Shown here one piece after another: positions 11,106-23,663 of a stretch of 64,000 nucleotides of DNA. Numbering within the stretch: position 1 is the stretch's first letter; every line of letters starts with the position of its first letter. Below the pieces are notes generated by a model that was not told the DNA's origin, made no database searches, and saw only the letters and a program-made list of their open reading frames with translations. A program made the translations under genes and the position numbers. This DNA comes from Xiphias gladius (Eukaryota > Chordata > Actinopteri > Istiophoriformes > Xiphiidae), in contig NC_053414.1 of assembly GCF_016859285.1 (NCBI RefSeq), forward strand, positions 25,018,530 to 25,082,529, written 5' to 3'.

Positions 11106-12940
11106 AGATGATAAGTTTATAAGATTTGTAATAGAACGAGTAAAACAATATTCTTTCTGTAGTGGTAGATTTCTGTAGTAGTATATGAGCGCGCGATTAT
11201 AACAAGCTATTCTATATCAAGCTCTGGTACCTGCTATGATAACCATATATATGTCAAAGTGCGGAGTTTTCTTTCTCTTGCAGGCCTGAAACGATGCAGC
11301 AAATGCAGGAAAGTCAGTGGCTAAAGAAATGCCAATTTATCAGTTAACCTGTGAGGTTCAATGTTCAGAGCCAATATCTCATGTTTTCATACAGATGTGG
11401 AAAATTTTTTTGTTGCTTTGGTTTACCTGTAAAGGTATTGCTTCGGACCAGTACGGGCCAAAACGCATTGTCACCGTGACATCTCTCTTAGAGTTCTTTT
11501 TTCGTTTGCTTCTCAAGGCCACAGTGCAGATGTGCATTACAGAGATATGATGGATTACCTGCTGCTGTACTGTATGTTGACTTTTGTACCCCTCCCAAAG
11601 CTCCACACACACACACAGAGTCCCAGACCTTGAGACCTTGGGCCTCGTGAGTTGGCTTTGATAAGCCCATCTCTCCTTTTGACCACCGACTGGGTGGGAC
11701 AGCCACAGCGGTGGGTGTGCATGTGTGACGCAGGTTGCAGTTCTTCAAAGATTTATACCCCTGCAATGCTGCTGAGTTGAAGGTGTGGTGGGAGCCATCC
11801 AGTAAAAATGCCACAATAAAAATCCTGTTATTAAACAGCCCTTCCTCCTTTTGCTTCAACTTTCTATATTTAAGTCTCACCTTAGCCAACCTGAGCCCTT
11901 GGTTATAAAGACGCTATTAAAACAAATGAAAAACAGCACTGACTGCTATCGTGCATAAAAATCCCCTCCTATAAGGAACTCGGTCTGGGATTAATTTTAA
12001 ATTTATAGCTGCTGAAAGCTATCAGAGCGTGTTTAGCCTTCAGTCCCAATGCAATCAGCATGCATTGCAGATGGCTGATTTCTCAAGTGTGTTGTTCTAT
12101 AAATATTGCACACATTCTTGTCTTGACATACTCACAGTGTTGTGTAAAAAGTGTTTATGCATAAATTGAAAGACCTCTGAGCAAACCTGCCTTAAAATAC
12201 ATAGACAAAAAACAATTTTCACCTTATGTGGTTTTAATGTTGGAAAAGCCATCTGTCAGTATTTCACCGACAGCATCATTAGACTTGTTTTAGCTCTTCA
12301 TTGAAGGTCTAATATGTGTACTGAGGGAAATGTTCAATACTCAGTCCATATGCTTTTTTATGGCTTCGCCACTCCATCAAAGGGAAATATTCTCGGTGTT
12401 TAATGCATCATTTCACACACATTTTCATATTCCACACATATTTGGTATCTTTGGAAATGTTGGGATCTCCCCTAGAATTTAAAATAAACTTCCATGGGTT
12501 GCAACAATGTTTGGAAGCACGGCATTTGTTTGTAATGACTGGCCAGTCAGTGCATTTGAGAGTTTAATAAATACCGTCAGTACATGCACACTCCTCACTG
12601 ACTGTGGCAATCCTTCCTCTTCATGTCCTCCCCCTTGCTATCTTGAGGGAAGAAGGAGACAGTGTTGTGGGAGAGGCATGTTTTATGTTCCGTCTGGTGA
12701 AAACTGTCTGTTGTGGGGCTGTGATGATGGTGGTGGAAACGAGAGTCAGGCTGTGGAGCAATCAGGTCCTGGCTGTAAATCCCCCCCCGTCTGGCAGCGT
12801 CTGCGGATCAAGGCCATTCCTCCTTACTGGACTGAGGGGTCGGCTCCGCAGACATATTCAAGTGTGAACGTGTGTGACTTGACACGCAGAGACTCATATT
12901 TTACTGACAGAAACCAAAAAGACTAGGAACAGGGGAGCTC
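11106..12940. other. Intergenic, no gene recognised
   Basis: AT-rich sequence with reading frames up to about 140 codons (for example 12507-12926 plus and 11488-11889 minus). None has a recognisable domain, a splice-consistent context or homology I can name. The stretch 11880-12080 is low in simple repeats and could be a conserved non-coding element, but this cannot be judged from one sequence. Confidence 0.45.
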
Positions 12941-12944
12941 GTCC

Positions 12945-14100
12945 CGTTTATTTTGAATCTTCACCCGCTCGAGCCTTAAGATGTGTTCAGGCAGAAGAGA
13001 GGGGGAATTTTAGCCGCAGCGCGATTGCATGTCAAGTCAACGGGACTCGAACAGACTTGAATTCACCAGGTCACGGAGCGAAGTGAAGCTCCGAGGGCAC
13101 GGAAACTGTCTCGAAGTGAGCTCAAACAGTTGTTGCTAATGCCTCCGCTTTACGAACTTCATGAACGTACAGAGGCGCGGGGGAAATGAAAGTTTTGGGG
13201 CTGAGATGGCGCTGAGCTGAGCCGCACGCAAAAGCACAGGCACTGAATACACCTTCAAAGGCACACCCTCGAAAATTCGGGGAGTGCGTTTGTTTGTCGT
13301 CGTACTGGTTGCTCGCGGGGAATGACACGAGAAGATCCTCTCTCTGCAGGACATGGTTAGCTTTGCTTAACGCTGGTGTCAGGAGCAAACGCCCAGTCTC
13401 TGCCATGGGATGAAAAAATACACACCTTCCAACAACCCCAGAAGGATTTTGTTCTAAGTTGCTAGCTAGCAAGCCAGCGAACGACACATCCAACAATCCA
13501 CTGGGGCTTCTTTAAACTGCTCATTAAACCAATGTCTTGGTTTCTGTTCTGCACATTTCAAAAGATGGATCGTGTAAATATTAACTTTTTGCTCCGGAGC
13601 TTCGGAGCACTTCACGCGAGCTGTTTCCCCCCTGCTTCCAGCCTTTGTGCTGCGGTGAGCTCGGCTTAAACACGTCACCTGAGCCACCTTGAACGCACCG
13701 ATATTAAATTGATATGAAACGAGCTAACGTCCCAAAATGCCAGAATGTTCCCTTTGAATGCGCGCGTCCACGGGCGAGCATTTCTTCAATGCATTGTTGG
13801 GCAGGACCCATTCTACCATTTGACTCAGCGACAGGTGGCAGTGGATGTCTCCGTCTTTGCGCCAGTAAACAAAGAGTTAATACGCGGGTTGCTGCTGCTG
13901 TTGCCTGGGAATCCGTTGCCAGCGCCCCGCTGTGCCGCAGCCCTGGGGAATGACCGCTCTCACGGAAGCCGGGTTCGCTCTCGTCCAGACAGGCGGACAA
14001 AGAGGTCCGAGGAGAGGCGTGTGCACGCAGACAGGGGGCCAGTAAACAGAGAACAAAAAATAAAGGGAGCGGTTATGGACGCTTAAAAATGCGAGTGCAA
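12945..14100. promoter_or_regulatory. GC/CpG-rich patch, possible orphan promoter or regulatory island
   Basis: This stretch is clearly richer in G+C and CpG than the AT-rich DNA on either side, with clusters such as GCCGCAGCGCG, GGCGCGGGGG and CACGCGAG. It contains a plus-strand donor-like CTGCGGTGAGC near 13650. No protein can be assigned. It could be the promoter of an unrecognised gene or long non-coding RNA in the ina-taf5 interval, or a remnant of the missing pcgf6 locus; both are inference. Confidence 0.35.
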
Positions 14101-15202
14101 ACTGGAGGAGCATTAAAAACCCGTGGCAGCAGCAACTCAGAATAATTCGATGACACTCAACTCACAGTTCTGTGTTCAGAAAATTGCATTTAATGGAGTA
14201 TTTACCGTGACATCACCCCTTCAAACTGTCGCCTTGCTTGGCAGAAAGCGCTGAATCATTTTGAAGTAGGCCCCACATGTGACGCAGCTCTCTCTCTCTC
14301 TCTGTTAACCAAGCCATCACTGTGCCTTATTCCTTGTTGCCAATAATAGCAGAGACAGAGCCAGCAGAGCCAGCCAGGCAGACACACCGACTTTAGGAAG
14401 GGTCGCATCCTTCTTCTTGTCCTCCTCCTAAGCTTCTCTGAGGATGGATGGAGTGGTATTGGGAAAGTTAACTGACTTAATCTAGTATAGATGTGCTCCA
14501 TGGTTTTCTTTTTCTTTGTTCTTTAGGATCTGGGATTTTCTCAAGGATCTGTTGAACTAGAGGTGACACTTGCTCAACATGCGATTTTACATTTCATGTT
14601 TACATTTTGACAGATCGCTGCAATGTTGGCTTATTTAGTAAATGCAAAGTGTTTAATACTCTAGTTGTATCCAGTTTGCACAGTGTATTTTGAAAAGACT
14701 GACACCTGAATGAAGACAGAGCCACGCCTTTGCATCATTCACGGGATGCTTCCTCAAGAGCAATTGTATATATTTGTTGAGTGCATCCCCAAGATCTACC
14801 CCTTGAGCACCATCTTTTTGGAATTGCATTTCAGAGTATTTCTTTCAAACATGTACATGCAGACACCATTTAAATACCGTAGACCAGTTGCTGATGTCAT
14901 GCATGTAGACGTTTGTTCATAAATGCGCCTCTAGCCAAGCTTTTGCATCTTTCTATGGATAGAACTCACAAAAAAAAATCGCAAAAGCACTAGGTATAAG
15001 GATACATACACATGCGTTATGCAATAATTATACTCCAAAATACATACATAAAATTCAAAGCCTATCAAGCCTAACAAGACCATGAATAAATTAACTAAAC
15101 CAGTGTTTCACATTACAATTAGCAGACAGCCAGGCAGAGAAGGTTTAAATACTATATTTAAAACACATCACACCAGGACTCTTTTCTTTTTTCATTTTGC
15201 AG

Positions 15203-15284
15203 GTGTGGAAAAGAGTGATTCATCACTTCCTCCAGCGATTAAACACACTGTTATACAGGGAAATGTCTGATGAAATGTTAGAAG
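15203..15284 (+). other. Candidate orphan exon
   Basis: An 82-bp segment is bounded by a strong acceptor (long pyrimidine tract, then TTTTGCAG) and a donor (GAAG followed by GTAGGT). One frame is open throughout and contains an ATG starting MSDEMLE; the exon ends in phase 1. I recognise no family. It could be an exon of an unannotated gene or lncRNA, or a chance arrangement. Confidence 0.25.
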
Positions 15285-15863
15285 GTAGGTATTTTTAGGT
15301 TTCAGGTGGCTGTATCAAAAGGTGGAGAAGGAGAAAGGTGCATTGAGAAACTGAAGTGTACCTTATACGCTGCAGAACACAAGTTCTGCAGACTGCTGTT
15401 GATTCTGCACTGCATGCAGTGGAGGCACAAAGTGTCACTATGGAGATTAATCTAGTTAAAAAAAAAAAAGAAAATGGCACATGCCTTTTGGAAATTTCAA
15501 ACCACACGGGAATACTTTGGAAAATCATGTCATCGTGATATTTTGTTGACTTTTTTCTTAGTCCTTCAGTCTGTAGATTCAACCGGAATCGTATTTGATA
15601 CAGATCTAATTTTTTCACGACTAGCCTAAATATTAGGAACATTGACAGTCGTGTATAAAAGAAAAACACTTACCTCACCCGCTCTATTATTACAAATTGG
15701 CATTAAAGGATTCCTGAAAAATAGGTTTGTTTTCTCCAATATGTGGTGACCTTCAGTTGAAGTAGTAAATACTGTACATGCTTATTAATTAACGTTAGTT
15801 CATATTACTGATACTTACCAGATACACATTAACTATCTCTGTCAAACGTGTGTTTTACGTACA

Positions 15864-16073
15864 GTCACTGACTTGAAGAAGAAATGCTGTTTGGGCCATA
15901 TTCAGCTGGGACTCGTTATTTTGGAAGAGGCCTGGGAGGGCACAGGAGTGCAGCAAAACAAGTTCAACCTACAGGGATGTGTCCTTAAAGTAATCTTGGG
16001 CTGCAGTGCGCAAGCACTGGGAGTACTAACAGACGCAATTTGGAATCAAACTCACATTAAAATATCCATTTGG
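15864..16073 (+). other. Candidate second orphan exon
   Basis: After an acceptor-like ACGTACAG near 15863, a plus-strand frame stays open for about 70 codons (VTDLKKKCCLGHIQLG onward) before a stop at 16074. Its phase is compatible with the donor of the candidate exon at 15203-15284, so the two could splice in frame. No known domain is recognisable, and a compatible phase is expected by chance one time in three. Confidence 0.18.
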
Positions 16074-16079
16074 TGATGA

Positions 16080-17620
16080 TATTGTGGTTTATAAGTCTAG
16101 AACAGGGAAATATCTTCATAAAACACCAGTCAATTTCCGAAATGTACTTTATATTGGCAGTGTCAGTTGAATGCTGTTTTTTTGACATCTGTATTCTCCA
16201 ACAAGAAAAGGTCACTGACTGAAAAAAACTGTATTAGTATTTTGCATCTTTATCATCTCAATTCCTGATACAGAAGTGGATAATACAGAAGATCATATTC
16301 AATCTGAGTCATTCAGAATCTTTTTTAGACAAATGCATGTATCTAAAAATCACAATGTACCATTGTGTTCTAAAATGTTCCTCCACGTCTTTAGGGGGTG
16401 AGAGGTGTGTGCCGCCACTGCCTAATCCATAATAGAACAGCTGAGCCCATCCAGGGTTTTCTATTCAACATCTAGCCTGCACATAATGACACAGCATTTT
16501 AAGAGAGAGGGAACAAAAGGAAGCTCAGCCTGATGTTGAAAAGACCCTTTCTCAATGTGTCGTGAGGGATTAAATCCTTGAAGTTAAGCAGTTGTAAGGA
16601 CAGTAAGAGTAGCGAGTGTGTCAAATGGAATAGTTAACAACCAGGGGCTCAAAGCTTAGAGTGAAGGTGATGCCTCTGATCAGTTTTAGATGATTCTGTT
16701 TGAATGAGAAGTGTTAAAAATTCTCTCTCTCACTTATGTTGGAGCTCTAATGACAGATATAGCCTCATCAGTTGAAAGATTACGTGAAAGGCAAGCATTT
16801 TAATTAGAAATTTATTCAGGGCGTCTTCTTTTTTTGTTCTTGTTCCTCAGTGATAAAATATTTAAAATACTTTATTACTGTCTTGCTATTAAATACCTGC
16901 TGCTGGAGAGTTGGTGCAGAGACTTGCAGAAATGTTGTGATGATCCACAGGCTACTACATCACGTTCCTGAAAAATGCATCCACTTATTTCCAAAGATCA
17001 AATGATGCATTAATTAAATGTAGTACTTTATTAATAGCTTTTGTTTAGCGTAAATAGGTCACATCGGTGAGCGTTAATTTCCTTTGCAGGCGAACAGATG
17101 TGAATCTGGGAGCGATCAGACAGAACAATTTCTCCTATCATTAATCTTCAGGCCCGGAGGATATGGCCGTAGGCAATGCACCTTTAAAAAATATAGTAAT
17201 GGCCATGTTATCATGGTCATTAATAACAAAGTCAAATCAATATTTCAATAAAAAGTGGCCAGTACTGTATGCCTGCGTAGTTAAATAGTCAAGTTGGTTA
17301 TGGCAGAAGTGCTGGAAAGATGAACCCAAGAGCACGATGACTGGATTTCAAGATCATGAAGAGACCGCACTGGTCTGCAAAATACAACAGGTCACCCTGC
17401 ACTGTCAGCAGGCATTTTCTCGTAATAGTGCACAGATTAAAGATGTACATCTCCTGTTATTCGACTAAATCTCACACAAGCTGGAATTTTCATGATGATG
17501 ATACCTTATTGAGATGGATAAATCTGCAAGTGATCCGGTCAGATGACCTGTTTAACAAAAGAAACCAGAGGAAAGATGACTGATGTTTGCAAAAATCAGT
17601 CATTAAAGCACCAATTCTCT
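16080..17620. other. Intergenic, no gene recognised
   Basis: AT-rich non-coding DNA. The stretches around 16380-16500 and 17080-17170 look compositionally ordinary and repeat-free, and could be conserved non-coding elements. No exon is supportable. Confidence 0.4.
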
Positions 17621-17624
17621 GCCA

Positions 17625-18600
17625 GCAGCCAGTTAGCTTAATTTAGCATAAAGACTGGAAACAGGGAGTAACACCTAGCTTGGCTCTGTCTAAAGACAAA
17701 ATCGGCCTACCAGCAGCTCTGAAGCTCACTTATTAACATGTTATATCTCCTTTGTTTAATTTGTACAAAAAAACAAAGGTTAAAAATGGCAATTCCCCAT
17801 TTTGCAAGTTTATGTGCTGGTCTATTTCCAGTCTTTGTACCAAGCTAAGCTAACTGGATGCTTGCTGCAGCTTCATATTTAACAGACAGATGTGAGAGTG
17901 GTATCCATCTTCTTATCTATCTTTCTGCAAGAAATTGAATAAGTGTATTACCCAAAATGTCAAACTATTGCTTTGAACCTGCATTAATCAAATTTTATGC
18001 CACCTGGGGGCAGTGGAACAAGCTGTAAGCAAAACACAGACGTATTAACACCTTTAAATGTTGTTACAGTGAAAGTGTTTGCAAACAGTAACTTATTTAC
18101 ACATTCAGCAGACACACAGTGACATTATCACTCATTTGAAGTCATGTTTTTGGCCACCTAGAAAATGTTGGTTCTACATCAATATTCACTTTGTTCAGTT
18201 TTGGTTTCTACTGACTGCTGGGAAAAATATCGGTTCTTTAACTGCTATCTGTTCCACTTTCTTCAACATCTAGTTGCTAACTTTATCTGTCTGCCAGTTG
18301 ATGCTGGGCAAGTAGTTGAAAATGTATTTTTTTTCAGCTTTTTCTCTGACAACAGCTGCCTGCTGCAACAGGAAATGACAATGAGAGCGGTAAGAGAAAA
18401 CAAAACATTAAAGTTGTTGGATGGAAAACCAAAACAATGAGCTGAAAGATGCACAATTGCTCCATAGAGCTAAGAGGAACTGGAGAATGGGCGATAATTC
18501 GATGTGGGTTTGTCACCACGAGTGACACCTTCCACATTACACATAGTCGTCTGACTCATCAGTAATATAAAAATATTGATTACAGCAGCTTTAAAGAAAT
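17625..18600 (+). mobile_element. Composite interspersed repeat, copy A (about 0.97 kb)
   Basis: The first about 350 bp belong to the abundant teleost repeat whose landmarks are GGAAACAGGG, TGGCTCTGTC, TTATATCTC...TTGTTTAATTTGTA, CTTCATATTTAACAGACAG and GTGAGAGTGGTAT. The remaining about 600 bp start at CCACCTGGGGGCAGTGG (18000-18016) and include landmarks TTTACACATTCAGCAGACAC, GACATTATCACTCATTTG and TTTTTGGCCACCT. The same order of landmarks recurs at 58435-59265, which defines the composite unit. No transposase frame is present, so it is non-autonomous. Confidence 0.75.
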
Positions 18601-20120
18601 CTTCAAGGTTGTCCCCAGCTCCCGTCAGATAGCTTGCTTTGCTGCTTTATCTAAAGTTCTCTTCTTTGTCTTTATCTTGGAGAGGATTTGTGCCTAACCT
18701 TGGAAAGCCCCTCAGTATATTGTGTTTATTTTGAGTGTGTTGATGTTCGGTTTATCATTGCAATTTTCTCACAGAGCTTTTGGTTTGAACATGTTGGATT
18801 TATCATCTATTAAAACACCTACAGCCTTGACAGGATTATTGAGGTTTTTGCCGTCCGGTGATTATTTTAGCTCCACTAAGACAATCAGCAGGTATTTTAT
18901 ATTCCTTTCCTTATCATAGATCATGGATACATTCCACATTACAAACAATATCACTTTTAAAGTTGTCCTCTCCTCCAGTTTCACACTGAGAGTGAGATTA
19001 CTGTATGGGATATACATTAATCCTTCCACTGCCTCAGTAGATCCTTACCACTGCAGCAGAGGATGTAAAAACTGGAAAAGGACACAGAGAGACACTCCCT
19101 TCCCCATACAAAGAGCTCCCGGCTGTCAGGCTGGAAGAATAAAGATTACTTGCCTCCAGAGGCTGACTTATTGACAAATCTCCCATGCTCCACACAGTAT
19201 ATAGTCTTCAAACATCCGCACGTGCACGTGGCAGCTGAGAGGGTAAGATTGGGAGCTACTTGAAGGGGGGAGGTGCTGTCCATAGTCCCCTGCCTCCTCT
19301 GTCCTTCAATAATGCCACGTGCACCTAATGGGACATAAAGGTGGGACGTAGAATTTTCTGCTACTGCAAGCCAATCCACAACTGATAACCACTCAGCATT
19401 AAAGCACTTAGATGAACACAGATTTGAGGGACAATTTGGAGAAGACATGTTCTTTCAAATTTTCTCCATGACTGAACCACCTTATTCGTTTAATTCTTTC
19501 TATTGTTCGTCGTCCTAATACACATGAACCTTCTACTACTCTCATCTCATTTGCTGAAATGCAGTGACAATTAATCAAGAAACCCTGTATCAGGTCTGAC
19601 TCTGTTAGGAATTAGATCATCCAACAAAATTCAAAGCACACTCACTGCTGTAAAAGGCATGAAGGTCATTCATGTTTGAGACGTACATACAAAGAAAATG
19701 ACAAATAGAAAACTGCTTTTAAAGACGTTGAAAAAGGATGTACTATATGCACAGAGTGCTGTCCAGACTGGGTAAGGTTTTGAGAAAATAAATCACCTCA
19801 TATCATCAAAGGACCCTCAGAGAGGAGGGAACCACTGCGCATACGGGTTTCTCATGGGAAATGCAAATGACATAAAAAGACCCCCAGTTCAGGCATTTCT
19901 AAGGTTTTTTTTTTTTTTTTTTTTAGGTTGAAATTAATGCCTTTTTGATTGTTAATAAATCATTCATTAATCCTTTATAGATCTATAAAAACACTAAAAA
20001 GAACAACTTTAGCATTGGATGCAGGTGCTTGTCTTGTTTTGTCTTTTAATCTGGCTTTTTCAAGCATTAGTAACACCCTTCTGTAGGACAAGCGCTGCAG
20101 AGCCTCCGTACCAAATCCAT
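18601..20120. other. Intergenic, no gene recognised
   Basis: Non-coding DNA without supportable exons. A run of about 18 T lies near 19906-19924. Reading frames are short and without domain character. Confidence 0.4.
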
Positions 20121-20124
20121 TTAT

Positions 20125-20335
20125 TAAAAGAATAGTTTAAGATTTTGGGAAACACACTTATTTACTATCTTGGAGAGCATAAGATGAGAAGATTGCTACC
20201 ACTCTCACGCCTGTACTGTAAATGTGAAGCTCTGGCCAGCAGACTGTTACCTTAGTTCAGTATAAAGAGTGGAAACAGGGGAAAATGAGTGGCCTGGCTC
20301 TGTCCAAAGGTAACACAATCTGCCTACCAAGACCC
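20125..20335 (-). mobile_element. Fragment of the teleost inverted-repeat MITE
   Basis: Landmarks GTTTAAGATTTTGGGAAACA, GATGAGAAGATTGCTACCAC, TGGAAACAGGG and CCTGGCTCTGTCCAAAGGTA match the arms of the elements at 17625, 25912 and 58435. This copy shows the left arm, which is the reverse complement of the right arm of the other copies, and then breaks off. Confidence 0.65.
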
Positions 20336-23300
20336 CTAAGTGACTGCACAGCTTTTATTGCCCCTTTACTGCTACACACTCTCTTTCAACTTTCACCCAA
20401 CGGAGGGGATAATGTCTGTGCGTGATGTGTGGCATGTGGGTAGGTGGGTGGTGCTAAAGTACCCGACAGTGCCATCATCACTTCACTCCCCTGGGACCGT
20501 TTGAGCCGCAATATCTATTTCAACCCTGAAGCTTGTGGAAATGACTTTAAGATTAGCGATGGACTGCTGGTGAGTGTTTCCCTGGAAGTGAGTCCTTTAA
20601 TCTAACCTGCTAGTCATGGGTGAGTGCAGGGTAATTACAAGACATAATTCAAAATGTTAAGGCAGCAAAGAATGACAGTATAGTTAACAGAGCGATTGTT
20701 CGATAAATAAATGTGGAGACAGTAATGGGAACATATCACATTTATTACTCAGATGTCATCATGGTTCAGATGGATTGCCCTAGTGATGGCAGCTGAGTGA
20801 GAGAAACCTTCAGACAGATGTTAGCTCATTGATTCATTGTTTTTGGCAGTGCCACACAGATTTGGTGTTACAAACGTCATAAAGGAAAGAAATATGCATT
20901 CGACAGGATGTCAGCAAACTGCAGCAAAGTTTTTCATAGGTGGCACGTCCCATTTATTGCACTTATCTCAAGTGCAGTGGCACAAGCTTGACACACTATC
21001 TGTGAGATGGAGGCTTTGAACATTTATCTCTGAGGAATCATGAGCAGCCAGGGCCCGTGCAGATAAATCCTAGCAGAGAACCAACTGGTGGCTATAAACC
21101 TCTTCTGCAAGAAAAAGAAAAACACAGATTTATTTCATTTACGTTTTCGCACAAATACTAGCACAACACTCTTCAATCATTATCCAGAAGTCATGAATGG
21201 TCAGCGGTTTTACTGGTATCTTTCTGTCTGTCTTTCTGTCTGTCTCACGTTGGCGCTGCAGTTTGCAGATCCTTGATGCATCCCATGTGTTTGCTCCCCA
21301 CCCCCCCAATTTCCCAAAGTGCTGACTGGAGTCATTTCCCACAGGCAGTCTGCCCAGAGGCTGATATACTGTGTCACCTTAAACACATAAACAGCCATGG
21401 ACCGAAAGCATTCCATTAGCTTGGCAAAGCCGTGATTAAACACATGAACTCATTCTGAGCCTGTGGGACTTAAAAGCCAGAGACTCTTTCAGGCAATGTT
21501 TCTGAATGGTAAACTGTTAAAATATTTACCTCCCACAATGAGGTGGATACAGTGAAACATCCGGCTGAGTGTTGTGGAGGTATGCGCGATGTGCTTGCGT
21601 GTGTATGCAGATGCTTTGGTGGATGTGGTTGCACAAGGGCAGCTGATCTATAGCAAGCTATCGCCCCGTAATTAGAGAGCAGATCGATGGAGGAGGATCA
21701 GCTATTAATTAAAAAGCAGTTTAGAGGCTTGTATGGACAGCTTTGATCAGAGTGAGAGGTCATATACCATCGCCTATATATCTGAGTCCCTTTAGGCTTG
21801 TCCACAGGTTAATCTGTCTGTTAGTGTTAGTGGTTTTTCTGGCTATCTGTCCACCATGAAATTCAAGATTAAAGCACTTTTCACATCTTGTTTCAGCTAT
21901 ATTCTCAGGAGTACAGGGAGCTGTATGTGTTAGATGTCACTTTTTGCTATGAGGAGGAGGATCTGAACCTCCACATACATATGGATCAGACTATTATCTA
22001 GTTGACTCTTAAACTAGTGTTCACTGAGCTTGTCTTTTATCATCAAATAGCATAATTAAAGGCTCTCTGAGGGTGAAGACACCCCATTATTACTCTGGGA
22101 GATGGAAATGTCATGCTAATTACATTGAATAATTTGCTGGCTAAGTCTGAGCCCTCACCCTATACAATATAAGGCAAATGGACATTTCCTCAGTAGATTC
22201 AGATTCCATTAGACAGGTTACTCTGCTTTATACTATGCTTTATAATATGAGGGCAATTTTAGATATTGCTAAAAATTTATACTGTATTGATATTTTCATT
22301 TAATTAACTAGTGAATTTAATGGCATTTTGAAAATGCATTTTAGCATCAAATAAAATATTTCCCTATTTTAAAAACTCTTTCCAAAAGATTATAATTACC
22401 AAAATTGATATTTCTTTTGGTCTAATACAAAAAAAACAAAAAAAATTTCTTAATTTAAAAACACTTGTGGACCTAGTTAATATGAAAAAAAGAAAAATAA
22501 TATTTTTATATTCTGGGGTGTACTGTCGAGCCAAAATGGCAAAGAAAAGTAAGCACAGAGATTAAATCTAAAGACACGTTTTTTATGGTTTAACATGTCA
22601 TAATGTGAGTTGTTTAATGAATTTATATGCATTTTTGTGTGTGAAATCTGTGAATTCCTGCCTATTCATATGTGTGCCCTTCTACATATGTGCCACCACA
22701 TGTCAGTCCTCCCCAAGGGCATTCCAGTCATCCTGTCCACCCTCTCCTCCTGGTGAAATCGAATGGTGGCAACAAAGAAGAACCTGGTCCACCCCGATCC
22801 TCCATTTTGGGTCTCAGACAGACACACCCACACCCACACACACACACACACACCTCAAGGAGAACAAAGGGCATTTCATTTACCGTGAACAGGTTTGTTT
22901 GTGCCTGTTTAACATTTCTGTTTGTGCCCTCCAGTCCTCCTCTTCGACAATGACAGGCAACTGAATGAAATCAATGCAGTTTTTCAAACAAAAAAATTGA
23001 TAACCTACAATAAAAAGGTGCTCCTGAACACTGTCTTACAGAGCAGATTAGGATTTAGTTTTATGTCCCGCTGACAGATCTTAGGAATTTACCAAAGCTC
23101 ACCATGTGCGAGAGAGTGATCTTTATCAGCCAGTCTATTGTCCTGAATGTCCTAGCAGAACGTTTCCTGCCAATGTGACACACACTAGGTGGGAGAGCTG
23201 TGATATCCCTCGATAAATAACTGTAATTTATGAAGGGACACTGTATGTCTCCCTTAGAAAAATGTAAAAAGGATGGACGGAGCTAATGATAAGACCATTT

Positions 23301-23617
23301 TCGCTTTCATCGTGTCTTTTTTGATCTTTTGTATCCCACACACACTAAAAGGAAACTGACTCAGCTGCTACTATACCTTTATTGTAAAACAGCAGACAAT
23401 GGATGTACATTGTACTCATAATGGCATCTGTATCAATGACTGCAAATGCAAAAATAAATCATAAAATTATGTAAATTATTTGTACCTAATTACAATCAAT
23501 GACAAATTGTAATTAATGATTCAGGATTTTCCTAGCGATGGGTTTTAAGTACCGGGGCTCTGACCTTTAGCAAATTAGAGGCCAACTCTTTATCTCAACC
23601 TCACAGCAGCTGTCAGT

Positions 23618-23663
<46 letters not shown>

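Noticed and set aside
11488..11889. 133-codon minus-strand frame
   Set aside because: No domain or homology recognised and no matching splice signals.
12507..12926. 139-codon plus-strand frame with many cysteines
   Set aside because: No recognisable domain, no splice or promoter context, and low-complexity surroundings; length is within what chance allows.
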